NCBI GenBank assembly: GCA_900765705.1
Contig: CAAFSR010000199.1
Location: 1 to 16,530, forward strand
DNA from: an uncultured Faecalibacterium sp.
Lineage (GTDB): Bacteria > Bacillota > Clostridia > Oscillospirales > Ruminococcaceae
Direction of reading: 5' to 3'
DNA: 16,530 nucleotides
Below the pieces are notes generated by a model that was given only the letters and a program-made list of their open reading frames with translations, had not been told where the DNA came from and did not search any database. Of the stretch, positions 1-7,360 are shown in pieces; the first letter of the stretch is position 1; the number at the start of each line of letters is the position of its first letter. The translations under genes were made by a program, and so were the position numbers.

Positions 1-203
1 AGGCCGCCCATGCAGGCTGCGCGGCGGCGCTGACCGTCGGCATCCACGATGTGCGCCTCGCCCATGCCCAGTGCCGTGCAATAATCGCCGTGCTTTGCCA
101 GAATGGCGATATCGCCATCGATGGCGCGGCAGACGATGCGCTCGGCCTGACCTTCAAAGGCGCAGCCGTCCGGCGTGACCACCGTCAGATGAAAGGTCGT
201 CAT
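1..203 (-). CDS. atpC: ATP synthase epsilon subunit, N-terminal part (3' end outside window)
   Basis: Partial gene: 67 codons are visible from the ATG at 203-201 before the window edge. The protein begins MTTFHLTVVTPDGCAFEG and continues through AERIVCRAIDGDIAILAKHGDYCTALGMG, the usual N-terminal beta-sandwich of F1 epsilon with its D-G-D-I-A-I-L-x-x-H turn. Epsilon joins the central stalk with gamma, couples rotation to catalysis and can inhibit ATP hydrolysis through its C-terminal helices, which lie outside the window and cannot be judged. The start lies 3 nt after the atpD stop codon, and the end of atpD supplies an AGGGG ribosome binding site 6 nt before the ATG, so translational coupling is likely. 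It is the last gene of the canonical order. Identity is firm from sequence and position. Confidence 0.93.
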   Translation of the reverse strand, partial: MTTFHLTVVTPDGCAFEGQAERIVCRAIDGDIAILAKHGDYCTALGMGEAHIVDADGQRRRAACMGG

Positions 204-206
204 GGC

Positions 207-1601
207 TTACCCCTTCTTCGCTTTTGCGAACACGTCGTCGATGGTGCCCGCGAACAGGAAAGCGCTCTCGGGCAGCTCGTCGCACTCGCCGCTCAGGATC
301 ATCTTAAAGCCCCGCAGGGTCTCCTTCAGCGGCACATACTGGCCGGGCATACCGGTAAACTGCTCTGCCACATGGAAGCTCTGGCTCAGGAAGCGCTGCA
401 CCTTGCGGGCGCGGCTGACGGTACGCTTGTCCTCCTCGCTCAGCTCATCCATGCCCATGATGGCAATGATGTCCTGCAGCTCCTTGTAGCGCTGCAGCAC
501 CTTCTGGACGGCGCGGGCGATCTCGTAATGCTCCTGTCCCACGACCTCCGGGCTGAGGATACGGCTGGTGGAGTCCAGCGGGTCCACAGCGGGGTAGATG
601 CCCTGCGATGCAATGTCACGACTCAGAACCGTGGTGGCATCCAGATGGGTAAAGGTGGTGGCAGGGGCGGGGTCGGTCAGGTCGTCGGCGGGCACGTAGA
701 CGGCCTGCACCGAGGTGATGGAGCCCTTGCGGGTGGAGGTGATGCGCTCCTGCAGGGCACCCATCTCGGTGGCCAGCGTGGGCTGGTAGCCAACGGCGGA
801 GGGCATACGGCCCAGCAGTGCGGACACCTCAGAGCCGGCCTGCGTGAAGCGGAAGATGTTATCAATGAACAGCAGCACGTCCTGATTCTTCACATCGCGG
901 AAGTACTCCGCCATGGTCAGGCCGGACAGTGCCACGCGCATACGGGCTCCCGGGGGCTCGTTCATCTGGCCGTAGACCAGCGCGGTCTTGTTGATAACGC
1001 CGCTCTCGGTCATTTCGCCGTACAGGTCGTTACCCTCACGGGTGCGCTCGCCAACGCCGGTAAATACCGAGTAACCGTTGTGCTCGGTGGCGATGTTATA
1101 GATCAGCTCCTGGATCAGAACGGTCTTGCCGACACCGGCACCGCCGAACAGGCCGATCTTACCGCCCTTGGCGTAGGGGCAGATCAGATCCACGACCTTG
1201 ATGCCGGTCTCTAAGATCTCGGTGGTGGACTGCTGCTCCTCGTAGCTGGGAGCGGGACGGTGGATGGGCCAGTAGGCATCCGGGGTGGGGGCGGGCTTGT
1301 TATCCACGGGCTCGCCCAGCAGGTTGAACACGCGCCCCAGACACTGGTCGCCTACGGGCACCTTGATGGACTCGCCGGTGTCCACGGCATCTGTGCCGCG
1401 CACCAGACCATCGGTGCTGCTCATGGCAATGCAGCGTGCCACATTGTCGCCGGTCAGCTGAGCGACCTCCACCACCAGCTTCTGGCCGTGGTTGTCGATC
1501 TCAATGGCGTTGAGCAGCTCCGGCAGCTCGCCATCCTTGAACTGGATGTCCAGCACCGGGCCAATGACCTGGATCACCTTGCCGATATGTTTTTCGGACA
1601 T
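207..1601 (-). CDS. atpD: ATP synthase F1 beta subunit (catalytic)
   Basis: A 464-residue protein of normal family length. Beta carries the catalytic sites of F1, making ATP from ADP and phosphate in the cytoplasmic head. The N-terminal beta-barrel covers about residues 1-75. The Walker A loop is GGAGVGKT at 153-160, the GERTREGNDLY segment with the catalytic Glu is at 184-194, Walker B (LLFIDNIFRF) is at 243-252, the ALLGRMPSAVGYQPTL segment starts at 261, and the ATPase alpha/beta signature PAVDPLDSTS is at 337-346. All expected catalytic residues are present. The ATG at 1601 has an AAGGAG ribosome binding site 9 nt upstream and begins 25 nt after the atpG stop. It is followed after 3 nt by atpC. 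Nothing suggests a V/A-type enzyme. Confidence 0.99.
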   Translation of the reverse strand: MSEKHIGKVIQVIGPVLDIQFKDGELPELLNAIEIDNHGQKLVVEVAQLTGDNVARCIAMSSTDGLVRGTDAVDTGESIKVPVGDQCLGRVFNLLGEPVDNKPAPTPDAYWPIHRPAPSYEEQQSTTEILETGIKVVDLICPYAKGGKIGLFGGAGVGKTVLIQELIYNIATEHNGYSVFTGVGERTREGNDLYGEMTESGVINKTALVYGQMNEPPGARMRVALSGLTMAEYFRDVKNQDVLLFIDNIFRFTQAGSEVSALLGRMPSAVGYQPTLATEMGALQERITSTRKGSITSVQAVYVPADDLTDPAPATTFTHLDATTVLSRDIASQGIYPAVDPLDSTSRILSPEVVGQEHYEIARAVQKVLQRYKELQDIIAIMGMDELSEEDKRTVSRARKVQRFLSQSFHVAEQFTGMPGQYVPLKETLRGFKMILSGECDELPESAFLFAGTIDDVFAKAKKG

Positions 1602-1626
1602 AGGCTACAACTCCTTCTTGATAGTC

Positions 1627-2475
1627 TTAGTTCTCCGCGCCGGCCACGATCTCGGTGATCTCCTGCGTGATGGCAGCCTGACGGGCACGGTTATAATACA
1701 GGTTAAGATGGTCGATCATCTCGCCGGCGTTCTTGGTGGCAGCGTCCATGGCGGTGCGGCGGGCGGCCAGCTCGCTGGCCACGCTCTCGCACACAGCACC
1801 GTAGACGATACCGGCCACATACTCCGGAATGATCGCGCTGAATACTTCCTCGCTGCTGGGTTTGTACAGGATCTGACTGCGGCGCGCCTCGACCTTCTGC
1901 TGCTCGGTGGGCTCCATGGCCAGCGGCAGCACCTCAATGGAAACAGCCGTCTGGGTCATCATGGAATCGAACCGGGTGTAGCAGAGCTTTACGGCGTCGT
2001 ACTCGCCCTTGCGGTACCCTTCGGTGATCTGGCGCGCCAGCTGGAAGCACTGTCCCACCGAAATATCGGCAGCCAGCAGTACCTCCGGCGTGAACAGGGC
2101 AGCCTCGTGGTGGACAAAGTACTCTGCCGCGCGCTTACCGATGGGCAGCACCTCCACCTCGCCGCTTTCCTGTGCGGCCAGCTTGAGCACGTTGGCATTG
2201 TAACCGCCGGCAAGGCCGCGGTCACCGGCAATGACCACCAGCAGCGTGCGCTTGATCTCGCTGCGGCGCAGGTAGGGGTTGCGGGCCCGGGGGTCCGCTG
2301 CCGCGATCTCGGTCAGGGTCTTGTACAGCGTTTCAAAATAGGGTCGGCTGTGCTCGACCCGCTCCTTGGCACGGCGCATTTTGGAGGAAGCCACCAGCTC
2401 CATGGCCTTGGTGATCTGCATGGTGCTCTCTACGCTTTTGATGCGCAGCTTGATGTCCTTCATGGAACCAGCCAT
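1627..2475 (-). CDS. atpG: ATP synthase F1 gamma subunit
   Basis: A 282-residue protein, close to the usual 285-290. Gamma is the rotating shaft of F1. The N-terminal helix (KDIKLRIKSVESTMQITKAM, about residues 6-25, then MELVASSKMRRA) and the C-terminal helix (MIDHLNLYYNRARQAAITQEITEI, near the end) are the two strands of the coiled coil that penetrates the alpha3beta3 head; the middle is the Rossmann-like domain. The first ATG at 2475 has GGAGG 8 nt upstream, which favours it over the in-frame Met at residue 5. It starts 19 nt after atpA ends and is followed by atpD after 25 nt. Confidence 0.98.
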   Translation of the reverse strand: MAGSMKDIKLRIKSVESTMQITKAMELVASSKMRRAKERVEHSRPYFETLYKTLTEIAAADPRARNPYLRRSEIKRTLLVVIAGDRGLAGGYNANVLKLAAQESGEVEVLPIGKRAAEYFVHHEAALFTPEVLLAADISVGQCFQLARQITEGYRKGEYDAVKLCYTRFDSMMTQTAVSIEVLPLAMEPTEQQKVEARRSQILYKPSSEEVFSAIIPEYVAGIVYGAVCESVASELAARRTAMDAATKNAGEMIDHLNLYYNRARQAAITQEITEIVAGAEN

Positions 2476-2494
2476 GCGTTACGCCTCCTTCCCT

Positions 2495-4015
2495 TTAATG
2501 CGCCTTGACAAAGCTTTCGGTGTACCGGGTGAGCACGGTCTTGAGCTGCTCCTCGGTGTCCTTATCCAAGTTACCGGTGGTGCGGATGGTGTCCATCACG
2601 GCAGCGCCGGCGGCGTCATTGTCCAGATACTCGTACAAGCCCTTCTCGTACTCTGCCACATCCGGTACCTTGACGTTGACAAGGTAATCGTGGATGGTAG
2701 CGTACAGGATGGCGACCTGCTTTTCTACAGGTACGGGTGCAGAGCGGTTCTGCTTGAGCACCTCCACGATGCGCTCGCCCTGTGCCAGACGTGCCTTGGT
2801 GTCGGCGTCCAGATCAGAGCCGAACTGCGCAAAGGACTGCAGCTCGCGGTACTGGGAGTAGATCAGCTTCAGGGTGCCGGCCACCTTCTTCATGGCCTTG
2901 ATCTGGGCGTTGCCGCCCACACGGGACACCGAGATACCGGGGTTGACTGCCGGCATGACGCCGGAGTGGAACAGCTCGGTCTCCAGGAAGATCTGACCAT
3001 CGGTGATGGAGATGACGTTGGTGGGAATATAGGCGGAAACATCGCCCGCCTGCGTCTCGATGATGGGCAGAGCCGTCAGGCTGCCGCCGCCCAGCTCGTT
3101 GGAAAGCTTGGCGGCGCGCTCCAGCAGACGGGAGTGCAGATAGAAAACATCGCCGGGGTAAGCCTCGCGTCCCGGGGGACGGCGGATCAGCAGCGACAGG
3201 GCACGGTAGGCCACAGCGTGCTTGGAAAGGTCATCGTAGATGATGAGGACGTGCTTGCCCTGCTGCATGAAGTATTCGCCCATGGCGCAGCCGGAGTAGG
3301 GGGCGATATACTGCAGGGGAGACAGCTCGGAGGCGGTAGCGGACACCACGATGGTGTAGCTCATGGCACCGGCTTCGGTCAGGCTCTGCACAAGGTTTGC
3401 CACGGTAGAGCGCTTCTGACCGATGGCAACGTAAATGCAGATGACGTCCTTGCCCTTCTGGTTGATGATGGTATCGGAGGCGATGGTGGTCTTACCGGTC
3501 TGGCGGTCACCAATGATCAGCTCGCGCTGACCGCGTCCGATGGGGATCATGGAGTCGATGGCCTTGATACCGGTCTGCAGCGGCTCCTTGACGGGCTGGC
3601 GCTCAATGATGCCGGGTGCGCGGCTCTCGATGGCGCGGTACTCGGTGGTATCAATGGGGCCTGCGCCGTCGATGGGCTGGCCCAGTGCGTTGACCACGCG
3701 GCCGATCATGGCATCGCCCACCGGCACGGAAACAACCTTGCCGGTGCGCTTGACGATGCTGCCCTCTTTGATGCCGACATCCGAGCCCAGCAGCACGATG
3801 GAAACGGTATTTTCCTCAAGGTTCTGGGCCATACCGTATTCACCGTTGTCAAACTGGAGCAGCTCGCCTGCCATGCACTTTTCCAGACCGCTGGCCCGGG
3901 CGATACCGTCGCCCACCATAATGACCGTGCCGGTCTCGCTCTGCTCGATGGCATTTTCGTAATGCTTGATCTGCGCACGGATGATCTTGGAGATCTCTTC
4001 AGGTTTCAGTTGCAT
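2495..4015 (-). CDS. atpA: ATP synthase F1 alpha subunit
   Basis: A 506-residue protein when started at the ATG at 4015 (MQLKPEEISKII), the standard N-terminus of the family. A frame extension to a TTG at 4036 would add seven residues but has no good ribosome binding site; the ATG has a GGTGA match about 10 nt upstream. Alpha carries the non-catalytic nucleotide sites and gives the arginine finger to beta. Walker A is GDRQTGKT at 169-176, Walker B ends in IIYDD at 257-262, and the signature PAVNPGISVSRVG at 355-367 includes the finger Arg365. It is separated from atpH by a 90-nt gap, longer than most in this operon; no convincing promoter was seen in it. Confidence 0.98.
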   Translation of the reverse strand: MQLKPEEISKIIRAQIKHYENAIEQSETGTVIMVGDGIARASGLEKCMAGELLQFDNGEYGMAQNLEENTVSIVLLGSDVGIKEGSIVKRTGKVVSVPVGDAMIGRVVNALGQPIDGAGPIDTTEYRAIESRAPGIIERQPVKEPLQTGIKAIDSMIPIGRGQRELIIGDRQTGKTTIASDTIINQKGKDVICIYVAIGQKRSTVANLVQSLTEAGAMSYTIVVSATASELSPLQYIAPYSGCAMGEYFMQQGKHVLIIYDDLSKHAVAYRALSLLIRRPPGREAYPGDVFYLHSRLLERAAKLSNELGGGSLTALPIIETQAGDVSAYIPTNVISITDGQIFLETELFHSGVMPAVNPGISVSRVGGNAQIKAMKKVAGTLKLIYSQYRELQSFAQFGSDLDADTKARLAQGERIVEVLKQNRSAPVPVEKQVAILYATIHDYLVNVKVPDVAEYEKGLYEYLDNDAAGAAVMDTIRTTGNLDKDTEEQLKTVLTRYTESFVKAH

Positions 4016-4105
4016 CTTTGTTTGTTCACCACTCAATTCATAATAGTCATTTCGGGTGGAAATTCGTTCTGTGTTCTGCCTCGTTTGCGCAGGGCAGGGG
4101 GAAAG

Positions 4106-4645
4106 TTACAGAGTGACCGCTGCGATATCCCGGCGCAGGGAGGCAAGACGGTTCTGGACGGTGCCGTCCAGCTCGGTGCCTTCGATATCCAGCCGGATAC
4201 CGCCCAGCACCTTGGCATCCACCTTGGTTTTAAGGTCGATGGTCTTGCCGGTCAGGCTTTCCAGCTTGGCGTGCAGGGCCGAAAGCTGCTGCTCTGTCAG
4301 CGGGATAGCCGAGATAGCCGTAGCTTCCAGAATGCCGTGCGCCTGATTGTAGCGGATGCGGTAGGCCCGTGCGCAGCCGGACAGCTCCCGCAGGGTGCCC
4401 TTCTCGCACAGGATCTTTAAAAAGTTCAGCACATAGAGGTGGACCTGCCCGCGCAGGGCTTCGTCCAGCAGGCCGCAGCGCTCCTTTTTGGGGATGCTGG
4501 GGGTGCTGAGCAGCCGCAGGTAGTCCGGGTTTTGCTTGAGAAGGTTCTGCACCTCATCCAGCTCGCCCAGAATGCGGGTCTCCAGCCCTTCCTCTGCCGC
4601 CAGATCGTACAGACTGCCGCCGTACATCTTTGCAGTTTCGGTCAT
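4106..4645 (-). CDS. atpH: ATP synthase delta subunit (peripheral stalk, OSCP-like)
   Basis: A 179-residue soluble protein of usual length. Delta sits on top of F1 and ties the alpha subunits to the b-subunit stalk. It starts MTETAKMYGGSLYDLAAEEG, the typical first helix (A-x-x-Y-x-x-x-L-Y-x-L-A); the helical N-terminal domain covers about residues 1-105, and the C-terminal part contains ATAISAIPLTEQQLSAL and the conserved VDAKVLGGIRLDIEGTELDGTVQNRLASL block. Its ATG overlaps the atpF stop codon (ATGA at 4645-4642), indicating translational coupling. Identification is firm. Confidence 0.97.
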   Translation of the reverse strand: MTETAKMYGGSLYDLAAEEGLETRILGELDEVQNLLKQNPDYLRLLSTPSIPKKERCGLLDEALRGQVHLYVLNFLKILCEKGTLRELSGCARAYRIRYNQAHGILEATAISAIPLTEQQLSALHAKLESLTGKTIDLKTKVDAKVLGGIRLDIEGTELDGTVQNRLASLRRDIAAVTL

Positions 4646-5148
4646 GATGCTTCACCCACGTTTTTGATAAATTCGTCGATCAGGTCCTTGTGGTCCTTCT
4701 CGCTGATCTCGCGCTCTACCACCTTGGATGCGATCTCCATGGCGATGCCGCCGATCTCGTCCTTGACCTCGTTCACGGCCTTCTTGCGCTCCTGCGCAAT
4801 GTCAGCCTCGGCCTTCTGCTTCAGCGCAGCGGCCTGTGCGCGGGCCTCGCCCACGATCTCTTCGGAGCGGGCGGTGGCGGTCTTTTGCGCCGCAGCAACG
4901 ATCTGGTTGGCCTCGGTGCGGGCGTTCTGCAGGTTCTGCTCGTACTCCGCCTTCATGGCCTCGGCCTCGGTGCGCAGCTTCTGTGCATCGGCGATCTCGC
5001 TGTCGGCCTTGGCCTTGCGGTCGGCGATCACCTGTTTGACCGGCTTCAGCAGGAACTTCTTGAAGATGAGCAGCTGGATCATCAGGTTGCAGATCTGGGC
5101 CAGAAAGGTCCAGCCATCCAGCGTGATCAACGCCTGATACAGTTCCAT
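4642..5148 (-). CDS. atpF: ATP synthase F0 subunit b
   Basis: A 168-residue protein with one N-terminal membrane helix (about residues 13-35, beginning GWTFLAQICNLMIQLLIFKKFLLKPV) and a long charged, alanine-rich amphipathic helix from about 40 to 140. This is the b-subunit stalk layout: the membrane end contacts subunit a and the c ring, the coiled coil reaches delta on F1. The ATG at 5148 has AAGGAG 8 nt upstream. There is one b gene only; no b' partner is present, so a b2 homodimer is expected. It overlaps atpH by 4 nt and follows atpE after 37 nt. Confidence 0.97.
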   Translation of the reverse strand: MELYQALITLDGWTFLAQICNLMIQLLIFKKFLLKPVKQVIADRKAKADSEIADAQKLRTEAEAMKAEYEQNLQNARTEANQIVAAAQKTATARSEEIVGEARAQAAALKQKAEADIAQERKKAVNEVKDEIGGIAMEIASKVVEREISEKDHKDLIDEFIKNVGEAS

Positions 5149-5185
5149 AAGCGTCTCCTTTCGTTATTTTTTCGGACCGGGAGGC

Positions 5186-5467
5186 TTATGCCAGATACTT
5201 CATGAACATACCGGGAGCAAGGAAGATCAGCAGCAGGCCGGTGACGAAGCCGTAGATACCGGTGGTCTCGGAAAGGGCAACGCCGAGGATCAGGGTGCTG
5301 GTAACGTCGCTCTTGCACTCCGGCTGACGGCCAACGGCCTCACAGGCAGCGGCAGCAGCGTTGCCTTCGCCGATACCGGGGCCGATACCTGCGATCAGTG
5401 CGCAGCCTGCGCCGATGCCGCAGCCTGCCAGAGCGATACCACGAGCCAGATACTGGAAATCAGTCAT
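5186..5467 (-). CDS. atpE: ATP synthase F0 subunit c with Na+-type two-carboxylate ion site
   Basis: A 93-residue hairpin of two membrane helices (about 8-45 and 53-88) with the conserved polar loop GRQPECK at 46-52. It forms the rotor ring. The ion-binding carboxylate is E67 in ALSETTGIYG. A second acidic residue, E34 in GIGPGIGEG, stands exactly 33 residues earlier, in the place of Gln32 in the Na+-binding c subunit of Ilyobacter tartaricus; T68 and Y72 match its Ser66 and Tyr70. Known Na+-specific rotors use these side groups, and a two-carboxylate version is described in Fusobacterium nucleatum. I infer Na+ coupling, not proven here. An AGGAGG ribosome binding site lies 9 nt before the ATG at 5467. 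The helix 1 glycine pattern is intact. Confidence 0.98.
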   Translation of the reverse strand: MTDFQYLARGIALAGCGIGAGCALIAGIGPGIGEGNAAAAACEAVGRQPECKSDVTSTLILGVALSETTGIYGFVTGLLLIFLAPGMFMKYLA

Positions 5468-5518
5468 AAGATTTGTCCTCCTAAAATGTGTTTGTGTTTT
5501 GGGGGATGCCGGAAAGCC

Positions 5519-6262
5519 TTAGTCCTCGCCGGCAGCACGTTTGATGAAGATTGCGGTCAGTGTACAGAAGATGAACGCCTGAATGCAGCCGCCGAACCAG
5601 TCGAAATACAAGCCGGTAAAGGCCGGGATACCGATCTGGAACAGCTGCAGCTGACCCAGAAAGCCCGGCAGCCAGCCAAAGATGACGTGGCTCAGGCTTG
5701 CCAGCGCCCAGTACAGCAGTGTGGAGATGACCGTACCGGACAGGATATTGCCGAAGTGACGGAATGCCATGCTGACAGGGGTGGAGACCTCCGACAGCAC
5801 ATTGATGGGTGCCATGATAAAGATCGGATCGAGCAGACCCTTGAGGTAGGCCAGAATGCCGTTTGTCTTGATCTTGTAGTACATGATCAGAACAAACACC
5901 ACAATGGCCCATGCTGCCTCGGTGTTCAGGTCGGCGGTGGGACTCCACAGGCCAACAACGCTGATCAGGTTGCACCCGATGCTCAGTGCAAAGATGGCAC
6001 CGATGAGGGGGATATACTGATCAAAGTGGAAGCCCATGTTGTCGTGCACGAACTGTTCCAGCCGCGTTACGATGAACTCGGCTGCGGCCTGTCGTTTGGA
6101 CACATTTTCCAGCTTGAGGTCGTGCCCCAGCCAGATGGCAAAACCCGAGAGCAGCGCCATGACGATCCAGGTGGTTACCAAGGTCTGGGTGATTTTAAAA
6201 TCACCCAGCAGGGGGATATTGGTGTGGATGGTATACAGGATCTTTGCGCCGTTCAGTTCCAT
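5519..6262 (-). CDS. atpB: ATP synthase F0 subunit a
   Basis: A 247-residue integral membrane protein, the stator channel that passes ions to and from the c ring. The essential Arg is R168 in TPVSMAFRHFGNILSG, the most conserved segment of the family. Hydrophobic helices lie near 28-47, 83-105, 117-130, 143-157, 172-200 and 205-242, the last two forming the membrane-embedded hairpin around R168. The ATG at 6262 directly abuts the stop codon of the preceding atpI-like gene (TAAATG), so the two are probably coupled. A 51-nt gap with its own strong ribosome binding site separates it from atpE. Confidence 0.98.
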   Translation of the reverse strand: MELNGAKILYTIHTNIPLLGDFKITQTLVTTWIVMALLSGFAIWLGHDLKLENVSKRQAAAEFIVTRLEQFVHDNMGFHFDQYIPLIGAIFALSIGCNLISVVGLWSPTADLNTEAAWAIVVFVLIMYYKIKTNGILAYLKGLLDPIFIMAPINVLSEVSTPVSMAFRHFGNILSGTVISTLLYWALASLSHVIFGWLPGFLGQLQLFQIGIPAFTGLYFDWFGGCIQAFIFCTLTAIFIKRAAGED

Positions 6263-6766
6263 TTACTCTTGTTCACCCCCTTCGTCACGGGGCTGCACCG
6301 CAGACTCCCCGGCGGGGGCGGGGTCATCTTCCACAGAGATGTCCACCGGCTCCTGCGGGGGCGTGAGCGGCTTGTACTTCCCGGTTATCTGGAGATAATA
6401 GATCGTAACTCTGGGGAACAGCAGCGGCAGAACGCCTGCAAACGCCTGGAAGCACGGAGCCGCAATGGCTATAATGATCCACAGCGCCTGCAGCAGCATC
6501 CTTGTATTATAGGATACCTGCAGCTGTGCCTTGCGCTTTTTTTCGTCCGGCTCGTCGATGACCTTCTGCACTACGATGCAGATACCGGCAAAGTTGCCGA
6601 TAGCCACCAGTGCGCCGATGATGCCGCCCAGCAGCACCCGGTAGTCAAAGACCACCCAGCCCACCAGATGCAGCGCTGCAAACACCACCCACATCACGGC
6701 GGTGCACAAAGACACGCCGCAGGCGATGCGCTGCAGCTCCTTTTTGGATTCCGGCTGCAATTTCAT
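6263..6766 (-). CDS. atpI: ATP synthase subunit I-like membrane protein
   Basis: A 167-residue membrane protein with four predicted helices (about 14-38, 44-67, 90-107 and 108-126), followed by a charged, Pro- and Glu-rich cytoplasmic tail (about 133-167). A lysine-rich loop (EPDEKKRKAQ) separates helices 2 and 3. Position directly before atpB and this topology fit the AtpI/subunit I family, thought to help assemble the c ring or move Mg2+; the sequence itself is poorly conserved, so the name rests mainly on context. GGAGG lies 9 nt before the ATG at 6766. Its stop touches the atpB start. The acidic tail is longer than I would expect for the family. Confidence 0.8.
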   Translation of the reverse strand: MKLQPESKKELQRIACGVSLCTAVMWVVFAALHLVGWVVFDYRVLLGGIIGALVAIGNFAGICIVVQKVIDEPDEKKRKAQLQVSYNTRMLLQALWIIIAIAAPCFQAFAGVLPLLFPRVTIYYLQITGKYKPLTPPQEPVDISVEDDPAPAGESAVQPRDEGGEQE

Positions 6767-6781
6767 AAAAGCGAACCTCCA

Positions 6782-7042
6782 TTACTGGTGGGAGTTGAAG
6801 CCCACCCGGTGATTTTTTTCGTGCTTGGAGCGCTCCAGCCGTTCTTTGCAGAACACCCAGAAATTCTGCGCCCCGGCGGCAAGCCCCAGCCCCACGGCCG
6901 GCAGGAACAGCCATTCCGGCCAGTTCCAGTGCTCCACGGCCCACCAGCACCCGGCAAGGCAGAGCACCAGCGGCAGCAGCATATTCAGCCCCAGCTGGGT
7001 CAGCCAGACCAGATCCTCCAAAGCCTTGTACCAGCCCTTCAA
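6782..7042 (-). CDS. AtpZ-like small F0F1-associated membrane protein (TTG start)
   Basis: An 86-residue protein with two membrane helices (about 11-33 and 43-63) and a basic C-terminus (KERLERSKHEKNHR). The pattern LxxLTQLGLNMLLPLVL followed by LPAVGLGLAAGAQNFWVFCKE is that of the AtpZ/AtpI family found at the front of many atp operons, proposed to act with AtpI in assembly or Mg2+/Ca2+ transport. No ATG is available for a full-length protein; the TTG at 7042 has GGAGGG 8 nt upstream, which fixes the start. A TTG start may keep expression below that of the structural subunits. It is the first gene after the operon promoter and ends 15 nt before the atpI-like gene. Confidence 0.72.
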   Translation of the reverse strand: MKGWYKALEDLVWLTQLGLNMLLPLVLCLAGCWWAVEHWNWPEWLFLPAVGLGLAAGAQNFWVFCKERLERSKHEKNHRVGFNSHQ

Positions 7043-7143
7043 GCAGTATTCCCTCCCCGGACGATGCCCTGCACAGAGAACCGTTGCCGGCAGTCCGGTC
7101 AGGGCGTTGAAATTGGCATAAAGCTGAAAAAGCTTATGAAGCT

Positions 7144-7172
7144 AGTATAATTCAAATCGGCGGTTTTTTCAA
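7144..7172 (-). promoter_or_regulatory. Promoter of the atp operon
   Basis: On the minus strand a -35 box TTGAAA (7172-7167) is separated by 17 nt from a -10 box TATACT (7149-7144); each matches the sigma-A consensus in five of six positions. Transcription would begin near 7137, giving a leader of about 95 nt before the TTG start of the AtpZ-like gene. This is the best promoter match upstream of the operon. Confidence 0.8.
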
Positions 7173-7180
7173 TCGATTCA

Positions 7181-7301
7181 CTATGGAAACTTGGTAAAAT
7201 TTCATAGTTTGTTTACCCTATGGCTATAACTGTCCGTCTATGGCGGAGTTTGTACGCCTGCGGGCACATCAATGCACAAACTTTGCAGAAAAGTTTGTGC
7301 A
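7181..7301. repeat. Cluster of short repeats and a perfect hairpin upstream of the atp promoter
   Basis: Between the lipoprotein terminator and the atp promoter there is no gene. The plus strand shows CTATGG at 7181, 7218 and 7238 with an inverted CATAG at 7203-7207. AGTTTGT occurs at 7206, 7247 and 7292, with an inverted ACAAACT at 7276-7282. CTATGGAAA (7181-7189) faces TTTCATAG (7200-7207) as an imperfect palindrome about 9 nt upstream of the -35 box. A perfect 12-bp stem (7273-7284 with 7290-7301, loop GCAGA) sits beside the terminator. The arrangement may contain regulator binding sites; function is unknown. Confidence 0.45.
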
Positions 7302-7307
7302 GGATGC

Positions 7308-7334
7308 AAAAAAGCCCCGGCGGGCAGCCGGGGC
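7308..7334 (-). terminator. Rho-independent terminator of the lipoprotein gene
   Basis: On the minus strand, a perfect 8-bp GC stem (GCCCCGGC at 7334-7327 pairing with GCCGGGGC at 7321-7314, loop TGCCC) is followed by six T residues (7313-7308). It begins 26 nt past the stop codon of the lipoprotein gene and insulates it from the atp promoter. Confidence 0.9.
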
Positions 7335-7360
7335 GGGGAAACTTGGAATTTCAGCAGTTC

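Noticed and set aside
4016..4036. TTG start extending AtpA by seven residues
   Set aside because: The ATG at 4015 gives the family N-terminus MQLKPEEIS and has the better upstream purine-rich site.
2366..4420. Very long plus-strand open frame antisense to atpA and atpH
   Set aside because: It is a shadow of conserved genes in GC-rich DNA: no ribosome binding site, Gly/Leu/His/Val-rich nonsense composition and no recognisable domain.
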